A stretch of 30,112 bases of DNA from a virus. Shown here piece after piece: positions 7,200-13,800 of the stretch; the first letter of the stretch is position 1, and every line of letters starts with the position of its first letter. The stretch is from positions 1-30,112 of IMG/VR virus record IMGVR_UViG_3300044640_001030; one strand, written 5' to 3'. The translations under genes were made by a program, and so were the position numbers. The notes beneath the pieces were generated by a model. It was not told where the DNA came from, did not search any database, and saw only the letters and a program-made list of their open reading frames with translations.

Positions 7200-7744
7200 A
7201 AGATAAGCTGGTGTTTGACACTACACGTCTAATTAACACATACATATTAGAAAACGCTGATGCAGTCAACGCTGCTCTAATTGATCTAATACGAACCCAG
7301 GGCGATAGACAGGGCAGGAAAACTAATATTAAAGCAGACATGACCGAATGGCTCTTGCCCATTGATCATCAACAGCCCCCATACAATCAATTCTTTGATT
7401 TGCTGCGTGTTGGTGTAGTGGACAGTATTACTAAGTTACTTAACCCTATTGATTACAGTCGCCAGCCGCCCTATTCGTATTCAATTAATTCGTTATGGGG
7501 TGCTATCTATCACACTGGCGATCATGCTAATCTGCATAATCACTTTGCATCGGCATTTAGTTTTTGTTATTATTTAAAGATGAATGATCCGCCCACGCCC
7601 TTGCAGTTTAAATCCATTGATCACAGCATTACTCCTACAGAAGGCATGCTAATCATATTTCCAGGGTGGTTGGATCACGGGGTGCCCGAGTGCGTGTCCC
7701 AAGACGAGCGAATTGTCTTGGCCGGTAATATAGAAATACACTAG
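7196..7744 (+). CDS. 2OG-Fe(II) oxygenase-like protein
   Basis: 182 residues. The C-terminal half fits a double-stranded beta-helix: SLWGAIYHTGDHANLHNHFASAFSFCYYL supplies histidines for the first metal site, and LIIFPGWLDHGVPECVSQDERIVLAGNIEIH supplies the distal His and an Arg after it. This matches the phage family related to TIGR02466 / 2OG-FeII_Oxy_5, where FPxxLxHxV...R.x.xxNI is diagnostic. The expected substrate would be a protein, nucleotide or small molecule; it cannot be inferred. The start is coupled to the upstream family gene by ATGA with GGAG. Confidence 0.72.
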   Translation: MKDKLVFDTTRLINTYILENADAVNAALIDLIRTQGDRQGRKTNIKADMTEWLLPIDHQQPPYNQFFDLLRVGVVDSITKLLNPIDYSRQPPYSYSINSLWGAIYHTGDHANLHNHFASAFSFCYYLKMNDPPTPLQFKSIDHSITPTEGMLIIFPGWLDHGVPECVSQDERIVLAGNIEIH

Positions 7745-7754
7745 GACTACGAAA

Positions 7755-7952
7755 ATGACTCTCGAAGACTTACAACATATCTTTGAATATCAAATTGAAG
7801 AAGGCACAGAGAATCTGTACTTCATGTTGACTGATGGTGATCGTCAGCCATTGATACAACGACATCCTAGTGATAAGTTAGCTGACTTGCTGCCCATGCT
7901 GGATAGTTTTCAATACACAGGACATAATGTCATGCCGAGGTTTGCAAAATGA
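7755..7952 (+). CDS. Hypothetical phage protein, 65 residues
   Basis: MTLEDLQHIFEYQIEEGTE opens the protein; the second half contains SDKLADLLPMLDSFQYTG. It looks like a small soluble alpha/beta protein with no cysteine. There is only a weak ribosome-binding site (GGACTACG), and it overlaps the next gene by 4 bp. Not recognised. Confidence 0.62.
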   Translation: MTLEDLQHIFEYQIEEGTENLYFMLTDGDRQPLIQRHPSDKLADLLPMLDSFQYTGHNVMPRFAK

Positions 7953-8125
7953 AAGTAGGCAAAATTGATCCAGCCATAGCTCATAATATTGAGTTGGCCA
8001 AGCTGACCCAACAACAAACAATCAAACAGCAACAGCTCAAAGTGATTGAGGATAGACAGGAAGAAATAAAACAGATGCGCCCAAAAGATCCTAACAAGGG
8101 TGCCAACATAGATGAAATGGTGTAA
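7949..8125 (+). CDS. Gln-rich coiled-coil protein, 58 residues
   Basis: The ATG overlaps the preceding stop (ATGA). Residues about 12-48 (IELAKLTQQQTIKQQQLKVI, then EDRQEEIKQM) are rich in Gln, Glu and Lys with spaced hydrophobics, suggesting a coiled coil, followed by a short Pro/Lys tail. It could be a small oligomeric accessory factor. Function unknown. Confidence 0.62.
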   Translation: MKVGKIDPAIAHNIELAKLTQQQTIKQQQLKVIEDRQEEIKQMRPKDPNKGANIDEMV

Positions 8126-8127
8126 CA

Positions 8128-8364
8128 ATGACTATCTTTATACCCGTGCTGTTTATATGCCTTAATGGCAACTGTGAGTTCATGCAGGGCAAAACATACT
8201 ACAAAAATGAAGCCCAATGTGTGGCCAGTTTGGACATGCAAAAACAGCACATGCGAAATTTGGTTAGACAAGCAGAGCAACAGGGTACCAAAGGTGAGAT
8301 TACTATTTTGGAAGGCACCTGCATTGATGCAGACATTAAAACAACTTCAGGAAGAACAACATGA
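8128..8364 (+). CDS. Small four-cysteine, possibly exported protein
   Basis: 78 residues. A hydrophobic start (MTIFIPVLFICLNGNCEFMQG) is followed by YYKNEAQCVASLDMQKQHM and ILEGTCIDADI. Cys at about 11, 16, 31 and 67 could form disulphides if the protein is exported. I recall similar short proteins in other phages, always unassigned. It begins 2 nt after the previous stop and overlaps the next gene by 4 bp. Confidence 0.62.
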   Translation: MTIFIPVLFICLNGNCEFMQGKTYYKNEAQCVASLDMQKQHMRNLVRQAEQQGTKGEITILEGTCIDADIKTTSGRTT

Positions 8365-8732
8365 GTGAATATACCCCAGATCGTTGGTGCGTGATACGCA
8401 TCGCTGACCCTAAAGAAACCATTTACAAGGTATTTGCTTCCTGGTCGGGAAGTTACACTGGAGGAGACTCTTGGAAGCTGAATTCAGGCATCACCCAGGC
8501 TGTATTAGTCGACGGTGCTTGGGAGTTTGAAGGCAGCTCAGGCAGTGTGTATCGATGCCGTGAGGGCAGCTATGGTGCCAACGCCTATGGTGCGGGTGTG
8601 CTGGATGACATGATCCGCAGAACCCAAGAAGGCACAGGCATGGTCATAGACATCTTGGATGAGAACACTGACTGGGCTCACCTGGACTATGACCCTTTAC
8701 AACAATGGATACGCAAAGGCATTGAATCGTGA
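8361..8732 (+). CDS. Conserved phage hypothetical protein, 123 residues
   Basis: RWCVIRIADPKETIYKVFASWSGSYTGGDSWKLNSGI, followed by aromatic and Gly-rich segments (WEFEGSSGSVYRCREGSYGANAYGAG), resembles a small beta-rich protein seen in many T4-like phages. No catalytic motif is visible. It is coupled at both ends (ATGA and GTGA overlaps). Confidence 0.7.
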   Translation: MSEYTPDRWCVIRIADPKETIYKVFASWSGSYTGGDSWKLNSGITQAVLVDGAWEFEGSSGSVYRCREGSYGANAYGAGVLDDMIRRTQEGTGMVIDILDENTDWAHLDYDPLQQWIRKGIES

Positions 8733-8992
8733 AAGAAATTTGGCGTTTTTTAAGCTACTGTTGGAGCAGTCTTGACACCTGGGCTCGGCTGTTGGTGTTC
8801 AGTGTGTTGTTGAACATCGCAGCTCTATTTGTGCCTGAGCCCATGAGACTGTACCTACAGATCGCAGCATGGACCATCATATTCAGCTTGTTCTTTAAAA
8901 TCGCAGTGTGGGATTGGTTTTTGGACAAATGGACTAAGTACAAGAATCATCGCAACCAACTATTAACCACAATCAAGGACAGCAGCAAATGA
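8729..8992 (+). CDS. Two-segment membrane protein, 87 residues
   Basis: Starts at GTG 8729 overlapping the previous stop. Two hydrophobic stretches (about 19-36, ARLLVFSVLLNIAALFV, and about 42-61, LYLQIAAWTIIFSLFFKIAV) are flanked by charged ends, with a basic tail (KWTKYKNHRN). Predicted inner-membrane protein; role unknown. A holin-like role is possible but unsupported by a lysis cassette nearby. Confidence 0.6.
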   Translation: MKEIWRFLSYCWSSLDTWARLLVFSVLLNIAALFVPEPMRLYLQIAAWTIIFSLFFKIAVWDWFLDKWTKYKNHRNQLLTTIKDSSK

Positions 8993-9270
8993 ACAATGAA
9001 CTAGATCAATTAGATGTCAGCAACAGCGAAGAGGGAGAACAGGCCCAGGCCATTGCCCTCATACGTGAAGCACAGGCCCTGGACTCAGTGCGTCAAAAGC
9101 TGGCCCTGCAACGCAGCCAACCCAGTCTGGAATTCTGTGATGCATGTGGGGAAGATATTCCTCTGGCACGTAGAGAAGCTGTGCCGGGTGTGACCATGTG
9201 TATCTATTGCCAAAGCAAATCAGAACGATTCACAGCCAGCTATCGACAGCCTGGTGCGAGCTCAGAGTAA
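8989..9270 (+). CDS. DksA/TraR-type zinc-finger protein
   Basis: 93 residues. The C-terminal part CDACGEDIPLARREAVPGVT followed by MCIYCQ is a C4 zinc finger of the DksA/TraR family, including the GxxIPxxRxxAxPxxxxCxxC signature. The N-terminal helix (AQAIALIREAQALDSVRQKLA) would form the short coiled coil. TraR-like proteins bind the RNA polymerase secondary channel and change promoter choice without ppGpp, so this may retune host transcription during infection (inference). Its end overlaps the convergent AlgH-like gene by 41 bp. Confidence 0.85.
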   Translation: MNNELDQLDVSNSEEGEQAQAIALIREAQALDSVRQKLALQRSQPSLEFCDACGEDIPLARREAVPGVTMCIYCQSKSERFTASYRQPGASSE

Positions 9271-9781
9271 CCACGTTAGACCATAGTTCGTCCACGGGCT
9301 GTTCAAACAGCCATTCAGGGCCTAGGTTTTGGGCAGTCAACCATGAATGTTCCTGACGCCATACCCCCTGACCCTCAATCTCCTGATCCAACTGACCCGG
9401 TGCCCATGCTGCATAGCCCATGAGCAGTCTAAAATGGCGTGGCGTATCGTGGTCCATCATGCAATGAAACATTTCCAGTGAGCTGGTCATGGCCCAGGCC
9501 GATGTGATCATCACAGTGTCACTGCAGACCCAGTCTGAGCTGTGCAGCATCCATATGCTGTGATGGCCCATGGGTCCACCCCAGTACACAGGCACAGGGG
9601 GTAGCCCACTGTGATCTATGTTGGTCTGGGCTAGTATTTCTTCCAGGGTGTAGTCCAAGGGTCTATTCACACACAGTCCGTGAGCTCCTCGTTCGTCGCT
9701 GTGGGTCAGCATGAGCACTGAGTTTTTAAATCGCGTGTCGGGAATGGTTGGGGGTGCTATGAGCAGATCTGTGGGATTCAC
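9230..9781 (-). CDS. AlgH/YqgE-family protein (DUF179)
   Basis: About 183 residues from GTG 9781. The start MNPTDLLIAPPTIPDTRFKN parallels the opening of E. coli YqgE, followed by GAHGLCVNRPL, VPVYWGGPMG, WMLHSSDW, MITSAWAMTSSLEMF, LLMGYAAWAPGQLDQEI and LFEQPVDELW. The length matches the family. The cellular role is undefined; YqgE sits beside the Holliday-junction resolvase gene yqgF in bacteria, and AlgH was linked to alginate regulation. Another GTG (9787) is 5 nt after GGAG and is an alternative start. Phage carriage is unusual. Confidence 0.83.
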   Translation of the reverse strand: MNPTDLLIAPPTIPDTRFKNSVLMLTHSDERGAHGLCVNRPLDYTLEEILAQTNIDHSGLPPVPVYWGGPMGHHSIWMLHSSDWVCSDTVMITSAWAMTSSLEMFHCMMDHDTPRHFRLLMGYAAWAPGQLDQEIEGQGVWRQEHSWLTAQNLGPEWLFEQPVDELWSNVVTLSSHQAVDSWL

Positions 9782-9788
9782 GGCCACT

Positions 9789-10913
9789 TCAACTCCAATC
9801 AGGTAAAGGTCCGCCGTATTTTTTACCTTTGATCTTCTTGCCGCGGACGCCGATTCTATCTGCACCCACCTTGTGAGTCTTACCGCCATCACGGCTGCGA
9901 TAGCCCTGCGACTTGCAAGATGCCAACTGCGATGCACCTAGAGCTGAGTCCGGCTTGCCTGATGTACAAAGAGCTCTTGAAGCGGGCTCTTCATCTACCA
10001 TTGATTGAGCCTTGCTCCAATTCAATGTTTTACCATTTGCTAATATTGCACGAATAGGACCATCTATCATTTTGGCCTGTTGAATCTTGGCATCAGGAAA
10101 CTTGGCTTTAACTAGACGTAACCACTCTCGTTGTGTGCGTCCTTTTGAATCTGTTGCACCGCCCATGCTTTCTGTTGCTGGCGCATACTTACCACCTGCT
10201 TTGGCATTCCTAGCGTCATCAGCAGCCAGTATCTCAGCAGCACTTGACCCAGCTGGTAGGCCCACTGTGGTGGCAATAACGTCTAGCAGGGCCTGATTCT
10301 TGCCTATGGTGGGCTGTGCCAACATGATAGCGATCGGGCTCTTGTTGGCCTTGGCAGCAGCCTGTCCACCCGCAGCATCTGGGTTTGGAGCAGCAGCAGG
10401 TGCAGCCTTGGGAGCTAGTTTCACCGGAGCATTGTCAGCCTGTGCGCCCCCAGCATCTATGTTGGCCATATTCTGTTTGTACTGTGCAGCAGCATCAGGA
10501 TCGTTCTTGTCCAAGTGAGCCTGTTGTGCTGCCTGTACTTGTTCTTGACTAGACCCTGGGGGTAATCCAAAGCGTTTGCCCATGCGGTCCAGCATGCGTT
10601 GTTCTGCACCTTCGGGTCCTTGCACAGCTTCTGTGAATCCTGTGTCCTGGGTGCTGATGCCTAGGATGTCATCGTTGAGGGGAAAGTTCAGCCCTTGAAA
10701 GCGTTCTGGCAGTTGTTGTGTGTCTATGATAAACTCCAGCTCTTCTGATGAAGGATGTTCTTTCATCAAGACCTGTGCAGCAGCATCGTGTGCTTCTGCG
10801 TTTGACCATATGTCCACATCATAGTGTTCTTGATATAGACTAGCAACTGCGTCCATGACCAATCTATAGTCACAGGTGAATATGTTTTCTGTGACGATTT
10901 CACTTATTTTCAT
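9789..10913 (-). CDS. Ala-rich probable virion-associated protein
   Basis: 374 residues. The N-terminal part (MKISEIVTENIFTCDYRLVM) is followed by acidic helices, then an Ala/Pro-rich linker (about 160-195, APKAAPAAAPNPDAAGGQAA). A motif occurs twice: GLPPGSSQEQVQAAQQAHLD (about 115-134) and GLPAGSSAAEILAADDARNA (about 218-237). The C-terminal 60 residues are basic (CTSGKPDSALGASQLASCKS, then RGKKIKGKKYGGPLPDWS), of a type I associate with DUF5872-like domains. A low-complexity linker plus basic tail suggests a DNA-contacting or scaffold-like role, but this is inference. Overlaps the upstream gene by ATGA. Confidence 0.65.
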   Translation of the reverse strand: MKISEIVTENIFTCDYRLVMDAVASLYQEHYDVDIWSNAEAHDAAAQVLMKEHPSSEELEFIIDTQQLPERFQGLNFPLNDDILGISTQDTGFTEAVQGPEGAEQRMLDRMGKRFGLPPGSSQEQVQAAQQAHLDKNDPDAAAQYKQNMANIDAGGAQADNAPVKLAPKAAPAAAPNPDAAGGQAAAKANKSPIAIMLAQPTIGKNQALLDVIATTVGLPAGSSAAEILAADDARNAKAGGKYAPATESMGGATDSKGRTQREWLRLVKAKFPDAKIQQAKMIDGPIRAILANGKTLNWSKAQSMVDEEPASRALCTSGKPDSALGASQLASCKSQGYRSRDGGKTHKVGADRIGVRGKKIKGKKYGGPLPDWS

Positions 10914-11143
10914 GCTAGTTTAGCTCCAATCATTATGCAGGCCACAAGTAGGTTCTTGACTTCTACGTCATCTGCTTCTGCGTTCAGGGCATCACTGCGA
11001 GCCAAATCCTGCATGAGTTCTTGATACTCGCTTTCTGTGATGTCTTGACGAGCTAGTGCGTCCATGAACTGCAGAGCCTGGGCAGCACGTTGTTGTGCCC
11101 ACGGGGGTCCTGAACGAGCCAATTCACGTAGTTGATCTTGCAT
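10910..11143 (-). CDS. Small helical phage protein, 77 residues
   Basis: MQDQLRELARSGPPWAQQRA then ALQFMDALARQDITESEYQE is strongly helical and acidic. GGGAG lies 6 nt before ATG 11143, which I prefer to ATG 11149. It overlaps the lipoprotein stop (TAATG) and the next start (ATGA). Part of the late minus-strand operon; a virion or assembly role is likely by context. Confidence 0.68.
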   Translation of the reverse strand: MQDQLRELARSGPPWAQQRAAQALQFMDALARQDITESEYQELMQDLARSDALNAEADDVEVKNLLVACIMIGAKLA

Positions 11144-11529
11144 TACCATCTCCCTAGCACAGCTGAAGCAATGCGTTCAGCCTGCTGTGTCATTATTTGT
11201 TTTTTGAGTTCACAGTAGGTCTTGCTGGCTGTGCCCCCAGTGTTGCGTGTATACATGTCTTGAACAGTGGCCTGCATGGGTGCGATCAATCTCAACACAT
11301 CCTTTTGCAACTGTCCCTTGCTGGTGCTATAGAGTTCAAACCAACGTAGGTCATCACGGATCACTGCAATCTGTGTGAGCTGAGGCTGACTGCAATCCAA
11401 GCGATCCACAGCCAGTCTAACATCCACGATACGAGCACTTTGATTATCATCCCAGAATGAAGGCACCCAAGATTGCACTGAGGCACATCCGCTGAGAACA
11501 AGTACTAGAGCAACAGTTATTATACGCAT
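11143..11529 (-). CDS. Phage lipoprotein, 128 residues
   Basis: Signal peptide MRIITVALVLVLSGCASVQSW with the lipobox LSGC and Cys15 as the predicted lipidated residue. The mature part (SFWDDNQSARIVDVRLAVDR; Cys at about 46 and 106) is predicted helical. The next residues after Cys are Ala-Ser, not Asp, predicting sorting to the outer membrane. A spanin-like or superinfection role is possible, but no partner spanin is visible beside it. The start at 11529 is exactly 5 nt downstream of a perfect late box, so the mRNA would begin at the ATG. Upstream extension to 11577 is open but lies ahead of the promoter. Confidence 0.8.
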   Translation of the reverse strand: MRIITVALVLVLSGCASVQSWVPSFWDDNQSARIVDVRLAVDRLDCSQPQLTQIAVIRDDLRWFELYSTSKGQLQKDVLRLIAPMQATVQDMYTRNTGGTASKTYCELKKQIMTQQAERIASAVLGRW

Positions 11530-11534
11530 GTTTG

Positions 11535-11542
11535 TATTTATA
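11535..11542 (-). promoter_or_regulatory. Late promoter TATAAATA for lipoprotein operon
   Basis: A perfect T4-type late box on the minus strand, followed by CAAAC and then ATG at 11529. Late transcription starts about 6 nt after the box, so the transcript is predicted to be leaderless. Confidence 0.7.
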
Positions 11543-11631
11543 ACACTGTCACAGACTCTGTGTTTGAGTGATCCCACACCACATGATTAACTGGCTGCGA
11601 AGCAGCAGCGCAGATATTTTGTAGAGATTTT

Positions 11632-11874
11632 TTAGACATAGTCCTCTTCAGGTACACGATGTATGATACTTGTATAACGTAGCACAAACTCTGACTCTAA
11701 CTGGGATCCCACAGGTAACCAATATCTGCAACGATTCAAATGAGCTTCTGTGACCAGCTGGTGAGTCTGTGCCCAAGACCAGGCATGATGTCCGCCATGA
11801 TCTAGATCCGTGTTAAGTATACCGTAACAATGCATGGGCTGTGAGTTGGAAGCAAACGCTGCAAGTTTTGGCAT
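11632..11874 (-). CDS. Hypothetical late protein, 80 residues
   Basis: The start at ATG 11874 (MPKLAAFASNSQPMHCYGIL...) is chosen because a late-type box TTTAAATA ends 5 nt upstream. The sequence is rich in His and aromatic residues (DLDHGGHHAWSWAQTHQ, CRYWLPVGSQLESEF). No family is recognised. About 100 bp separates its end from the lipoprotein start; that stretch has a GCTGC-GAA-GCAGC hairpin at about 11594-11606 and the late box. Confidence 0.55.
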   Translation of the reverse strand: MPKLAAFASNSQPMHCYGILNTDLDHGGHHAWSWAQTHQLVTEAHLNRCRYWLPVGSQLESEFVLRYTSIIHRVPEEDYV

Positions 11875-11878
11875 GAAT

Positions 11879-11890
11879 GTATTTAAATAC
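11879..11890. promoter_or_regulatory. Palindromic bidirectional late box GTATTTAAATAC
   Basis: A perfect 12-bp palindrome that reads TTTAAATA on both strands. On minus it is 5 nt from ATG 11874. On plus it is 1 and 4 nt from ATG 11891 and 11894. It probably drives both divergent genes late. Confidence 0.5.
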
Positions 11891-11893
11891 ATG

Positions 11894-12070
11894 ATGCATA
11901 TACTACGTACAAGACTGATCCTGGAATGGAAGGACCTTACAGTAACATATCCCCTATGGCTCACACACGTAGTAATGGATGAGTTATACTATGTAACAAC
12001 ACTAGTTGTAATGAGTCTAGCGTGTTTTGCAGTGGGCATGATCACGGGTACTGTATGGACTATGGTCTAA
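11894..12070 (+). CDS. Small membrane protein, 58 residues
   Basis: MHILRTRLILEWKDLTVTYP is followed by one hydrophobic segment (YYVTTLVVMSLACFAVGMIT, about 32-51) and a short tail. Predicted single-span inner-membrane protein with the N-terminal basic part in the cytoplasm. ATG 11894 suits the late-box spacing best; ATG 11891 adds one Met. Unknown function. Confidence 0.55.
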   Translation: MHILRTRLILEWKDLTVTYPLWLTHVVMDELYYVTTLVVMSLACFAVGMITGTVWTMV

Positions 12071-12107
12071 TGGCATGCGGGCCGCTAGAGATATGAATGT
12101 GGACACC

Positions 12108-12115
12108 TATAAATA
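12108..12115 (+). promoter_or_regulatory. Late promoter TATAAATA
   Basis: A perfect late box. The predicted start is at about 12121, so the mRNA would begin with AGGAG and reach the ATG at 12132 after 11 nt. Confidence 0.65.
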
Positions 12116-12131
12116 TCACAAGGAGATGACT

Positions 12132-12227
12132 ATGACTAGATCACAGATTGGAGAATTCATTGAGATCACAGTGTTGATAGCCCTGATGATCACATGGGTT
12201 TGGTATTGGCATGGAGTCATGCACTAG
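12132..12227 (+). CDS. 31-residue single-span membrane peptide
   Basis: MTRSQIGEFIEITVLIALMI continues through TWVWYWHGVMH. Residues about 10-26 are strongly hydrophobic. AAGGAG and a perfect TATAAATA box precede it, which is why I accept so short a frame. Possibly a tiny membrane effector or lysis accessory; nothing further can be said. Confidence 0.6.
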   Translation: MTRSQIGEFIEITVLIALMITWVWYWHGVMH

Positions 12228-12270
12228 AGATTAATTACTGAGCTAGCACTGCCATAAACAGGGGGGTCAC

Positions 12271-12278
12271 AGTAAATA
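12271..12278 (+). promoter_or_regulatory. Late-type box AGTAAATA
   Basis: Six of eight positions match TATAAATA. It is followed by TCAAT and then ATG 12284, the same 5-nt spacing seen at other predicted leaderless late genes. Confidence 0.45.
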
Positions 12279-12283
12279 TCAAT

Positions 12284-12454
12284 ATGAACACAGTGTACAC
12301 TATACGCAGTGATTGGGACACACAGGGTGAACGATTCACTGTGTTGATGAACAATCGTGTAGTGATCATCACACGCAGCGTTCGCATAGTGCGGGCGTGG
12401 TTTCCCTTAATGTGGATGGACACTAGCACAATACCTGATGTGGTTCTGGTGTAG
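12284..12454 (+). CDS. Hypothetical late protein, 56 residues
   Basis: MNTVYTIRSDWDTQGERFTV then LMNNRVVIITRSVRIVRAWF and a short C-terminus ending IPDVVLV. The alternating hydrophobics suggest a small beta-rich protein. Its only start signal is the late-type box 5 nt upstream. A minus-strand frame over the same bases is longer but lacks any start signal and is judged a shadow. Confidence 0.45.
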   Translation: MNTVYTIRSDWDTQGERFTVLMNNRVVIITRSVRIVRAWFPLMWMDTSTIPDVVLV

Positions 12455-12470
12455 ACCCTTATAGTATACA

Positions 12471-13018
12471 GGCCCCGCTGCAATGGATCACACAGTATAC
12501 ACGTATATGCGTTTACACACATAAATGCACAGTAAATGCAGAAAAGTGTGATTTACTGACCCCCGTCGTGCGTATAGAGGCCGCTAAAGCAGCCGTGGGA
12601 CTTGAAATGGTGCAGAATAGTGTGACAAAGTGCAATAAAGTGTGGAAAAGTGTGACCATTTGAGCATAGCCTCTCCAACCACCGGTCTTGACTCTGCAAA
12701 CACTCGAGATTCTACTATGGGATCAGTCTAATTTGAACCATTTTCACCATTGGATCAGCGTTCTAGACTGGATACCAATGCGTATACAGTGGCCCCGCTG
12801 CAGGGGTTCGTGTGCTATGTATGTGTATACTAGCTTATACCAGCTTGTAGTATGTGTGTAAGATGTCGTATACAGTGTGACGATCAGCTCTGAGTCTACG
12901 TGCAACCATATCTACACAGTGGCAATGCTGCCACGATTCTAACACACTGAGTCTGAATTGTCTGTTCATACTATAATAACGCCTTAGCACACTGGGATGT
13001 TGACATAGGCCCCGCTGC
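12471..13018 (+). repeat. GGCCCCGCTGC dispersed 11-mer (three copies here)
   Basis: Exact copies lie at 12471-12481, 12791-12801 and 13008-13018, with a fourth at 21979-21989. Two are preceded by GTATACAG. The 12791 copy can form CCCC-GCTGCA-GGGG. The 13008 copy sits in the spacer of the promoter at 13000-13028. The 21979 copy closes a terminator-like hairpin. Possibly a protein-binding site. Confidence 0.55.
12621..12660. repeat. 10-bp iteron-like repeats with DnaA-box-like 9-mer
   Basis: Four consecutive 10-mers, TGTGACAAAG, TGCAATAAAG, TGTGGAAAAG and TGTGACCATT, are in exact 10-bp register. TGTGGAAAA (12641-12649) is the complement of TTTTCCACA, which fits the DnaA box TTWTNCACA. A further AAAAGTGTG lies at about 12542. 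One repeat per helical turn suggests cooperative binding of an initiator or regulator. Confidence 0.5.
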
Positions 13019-13028
13019 TGTATATACT
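13000..13028 (+). promoter_or_regulatory. Upstream sigma70 promoter of tandem pair
   Basis: TTGACA, 17 bp, TATACT. The spacer contains the repeat GGCCCCGCTGC, so a protein binding that repeat would block this promoter. A second promoter follows at 13046. Confidence 0.65.
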
Positions 13029-13045
13029 AAAACAGCCAAAAATCA

Positions 13046-13074
13046 TTGACAAGATATCAAATCTATCGTATAAT
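13046..13074 (+). promoter_or_regulatory. Sigma70 promoter before BPSL0761-like gene and tRNAs
   Basis: Perfect TTGACA and TATAAT with a 17-bp spacer. An ATG (13081) follows exactly 6 nt after the -10 box. The transcript probably also carries the two tRNAs, which have no promoter of their own. Confidence 0.85.
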
Positions 13075-13146
13075 ATACACATGCAGAAGAAAAGAATCTT
13101 ATCTGCCAGCCGTGAACCCAATATGCAGCTACCTCTGAGGAGACCT

Positions 13147-13440
13147 ATGACATTACCTGATGAAAGATATCGTGCTGTTGTGCAGACCCGGAGGTTCTTG
13201 ATGGATCTCTGTAACTCACAGCACACTCCCCGAGTACCAAAATTGATTCGAGACACAGCCCGTAGTATGCTGCGTCACTATCCCTCAGACTGGGACATGA
13301 ACCGTGCAGCTGAAGGTGCACCAGAGGTGTTCCAGGAACGCATGGAGGATCTTCACCGTTTCGTAGCTACAGGAGTTCGTGCCACAGCTGACAACGAAGC
13401 TGCAGAGCTGAATTCACTCCAGGGATACAAGGACATGTAA
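13147..13440 (+). CDS. BPSL0761-family-like protein
   Basis: 97 residues from ATG 13147, which has GAGGAG 5-6 nt upstream. MTLPDERYRAVVQTRRFLMD, then VPKLIRDTARSMLRHYPSDW, resembles the BPSL0761 family I know from Burkholderia-type bacteria: a TxPDERxRAVxQTRxFLxxL start and an R..AxxLLRHYP core. The function of that family is unknown. The frame is open back to ATG 13081, exactly 6 nt after the -10 box, so a leaderless 119-residue form is possible. The family start supports 13147. Confidence 0.75.
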   Translation: MTLPDERYRAVVQTRRFLMDLCNSQHTPRVPKLIRDTARSMLRHYPSDWDMNRAAEGAPEVFQERMEDLHRFVATGVRATADNEAAELNSLQGYKDM

Positions 13441-13448
13441 CAAGTTTC

Positions 13449-13526
13449 GGGCCCCTAGCTCATGTTGGTTAGAGCAGTGGACTCATAATCCATTGGTGCC
13501 GTGTTCGACTCACGGGGGGCCCACCA
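13449..13526 (+). tRNA. tRNA with CAT anticodon (Met or lysidine-type Ile2)
   Basis: Acceptor GGGCCCC pairs perfectly with GGGGCCC, then A and an encoded CCA. D arm GCTC/GAGC; anticodon arm GTGGA-CTCATAA-TCCAT (anticodon CAT); T arm CCGTG-TTCGACT-CACGG. Bases such as the GC-rich acceptor resemble E. coli Ile2 more than elongator Met. Phages often carry Ile2 to read AUA, but identity depends on lysidine modification and is not settled here. Confidence 0.92.
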
Positions 13527-13543
13527 CCACAGTGTAACAGCAG

Positions 13544-13620
13544 CAGCCCTTAGCTCAGTTGGATAGAGCAACAGCCTTCTAAGCTGTAGGCCACTGGTTC
13601 GAATCCAGTAGGGCTGGCCA
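13544..13620 (+). tRNA. tRNA-Arg (TCT)
   Basis: Acceptor CAGCCCT pairs with AGGGCTG, discriminator G and encoded CCA. The anticodon arm is ACAGC-CTTCTAA-GCTGT (anticodon TCT, reading AGA), and the T arm ACTGG-TTCGAAT-CCAGT. It closely follows the layout of E. coli argU. Encoded CCA and placement 17 bp after the first tRNA suggest processing from one transcript. Confidence 0.95.
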
Positions 13621-13781
13621 TCACCGCAGCATGCAGCAGCACAGGGACTTCACAGTGTACAAGCAGCCCAATCCCATGGACCCGTGGGATCCATTCAGAC
13701 GTTGGTGCGCTGTGGCCCCTGCAGCGTGTGGCTGTGCTGCTGTGCTGTGATCGTGTGCGCAGCTGTCAAGTGGATCACCAT

Positions 13782-13800
13782 CTAGCATGCAGCATGCTAG
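13782..13800. repeat. Perfect palindrome CTAGCATGC-A-GCATGCTAG
   Basis: Two 9-bp arms around a single A. It could be a protein-binding site or an RNA hairpin terminating the tRNA transcript; no U-run follows. Confidence 0.6.

Larger units (their letters stand above)
12455..13080. other. 626-bp non-coding switch region, candidate origin
   Basis: No frame here has a convincing start. The stretch contains 10-bp repeats with a DnaA-box-like 9-mer (12621-12660), three copies of GGCCCCGCTGC, several GTATAC palindromes and, at its right end, two consecutive sigma70 promoters. It separates mixed-strand late genes on the left from the all-plus early region on the right. This position and content suit a replication origin or a transcription control region, but neither is proven. 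Confidence 0.5.

Noticed and set aside
12235-12522. A 95-codon minus-strand frame
   Set aside because: No start signal or promoter; the plus-strand frame 12284-12454 has a late-type box with the recurrent 5-nt spacing.
13631-13750. A 39-codon plus-strand frame after the tRNAs
   Set aside because: No ribosome-binding site or promoter of its own, and Cys/Ala-rich translation of repetitive GCTGTG sequence.
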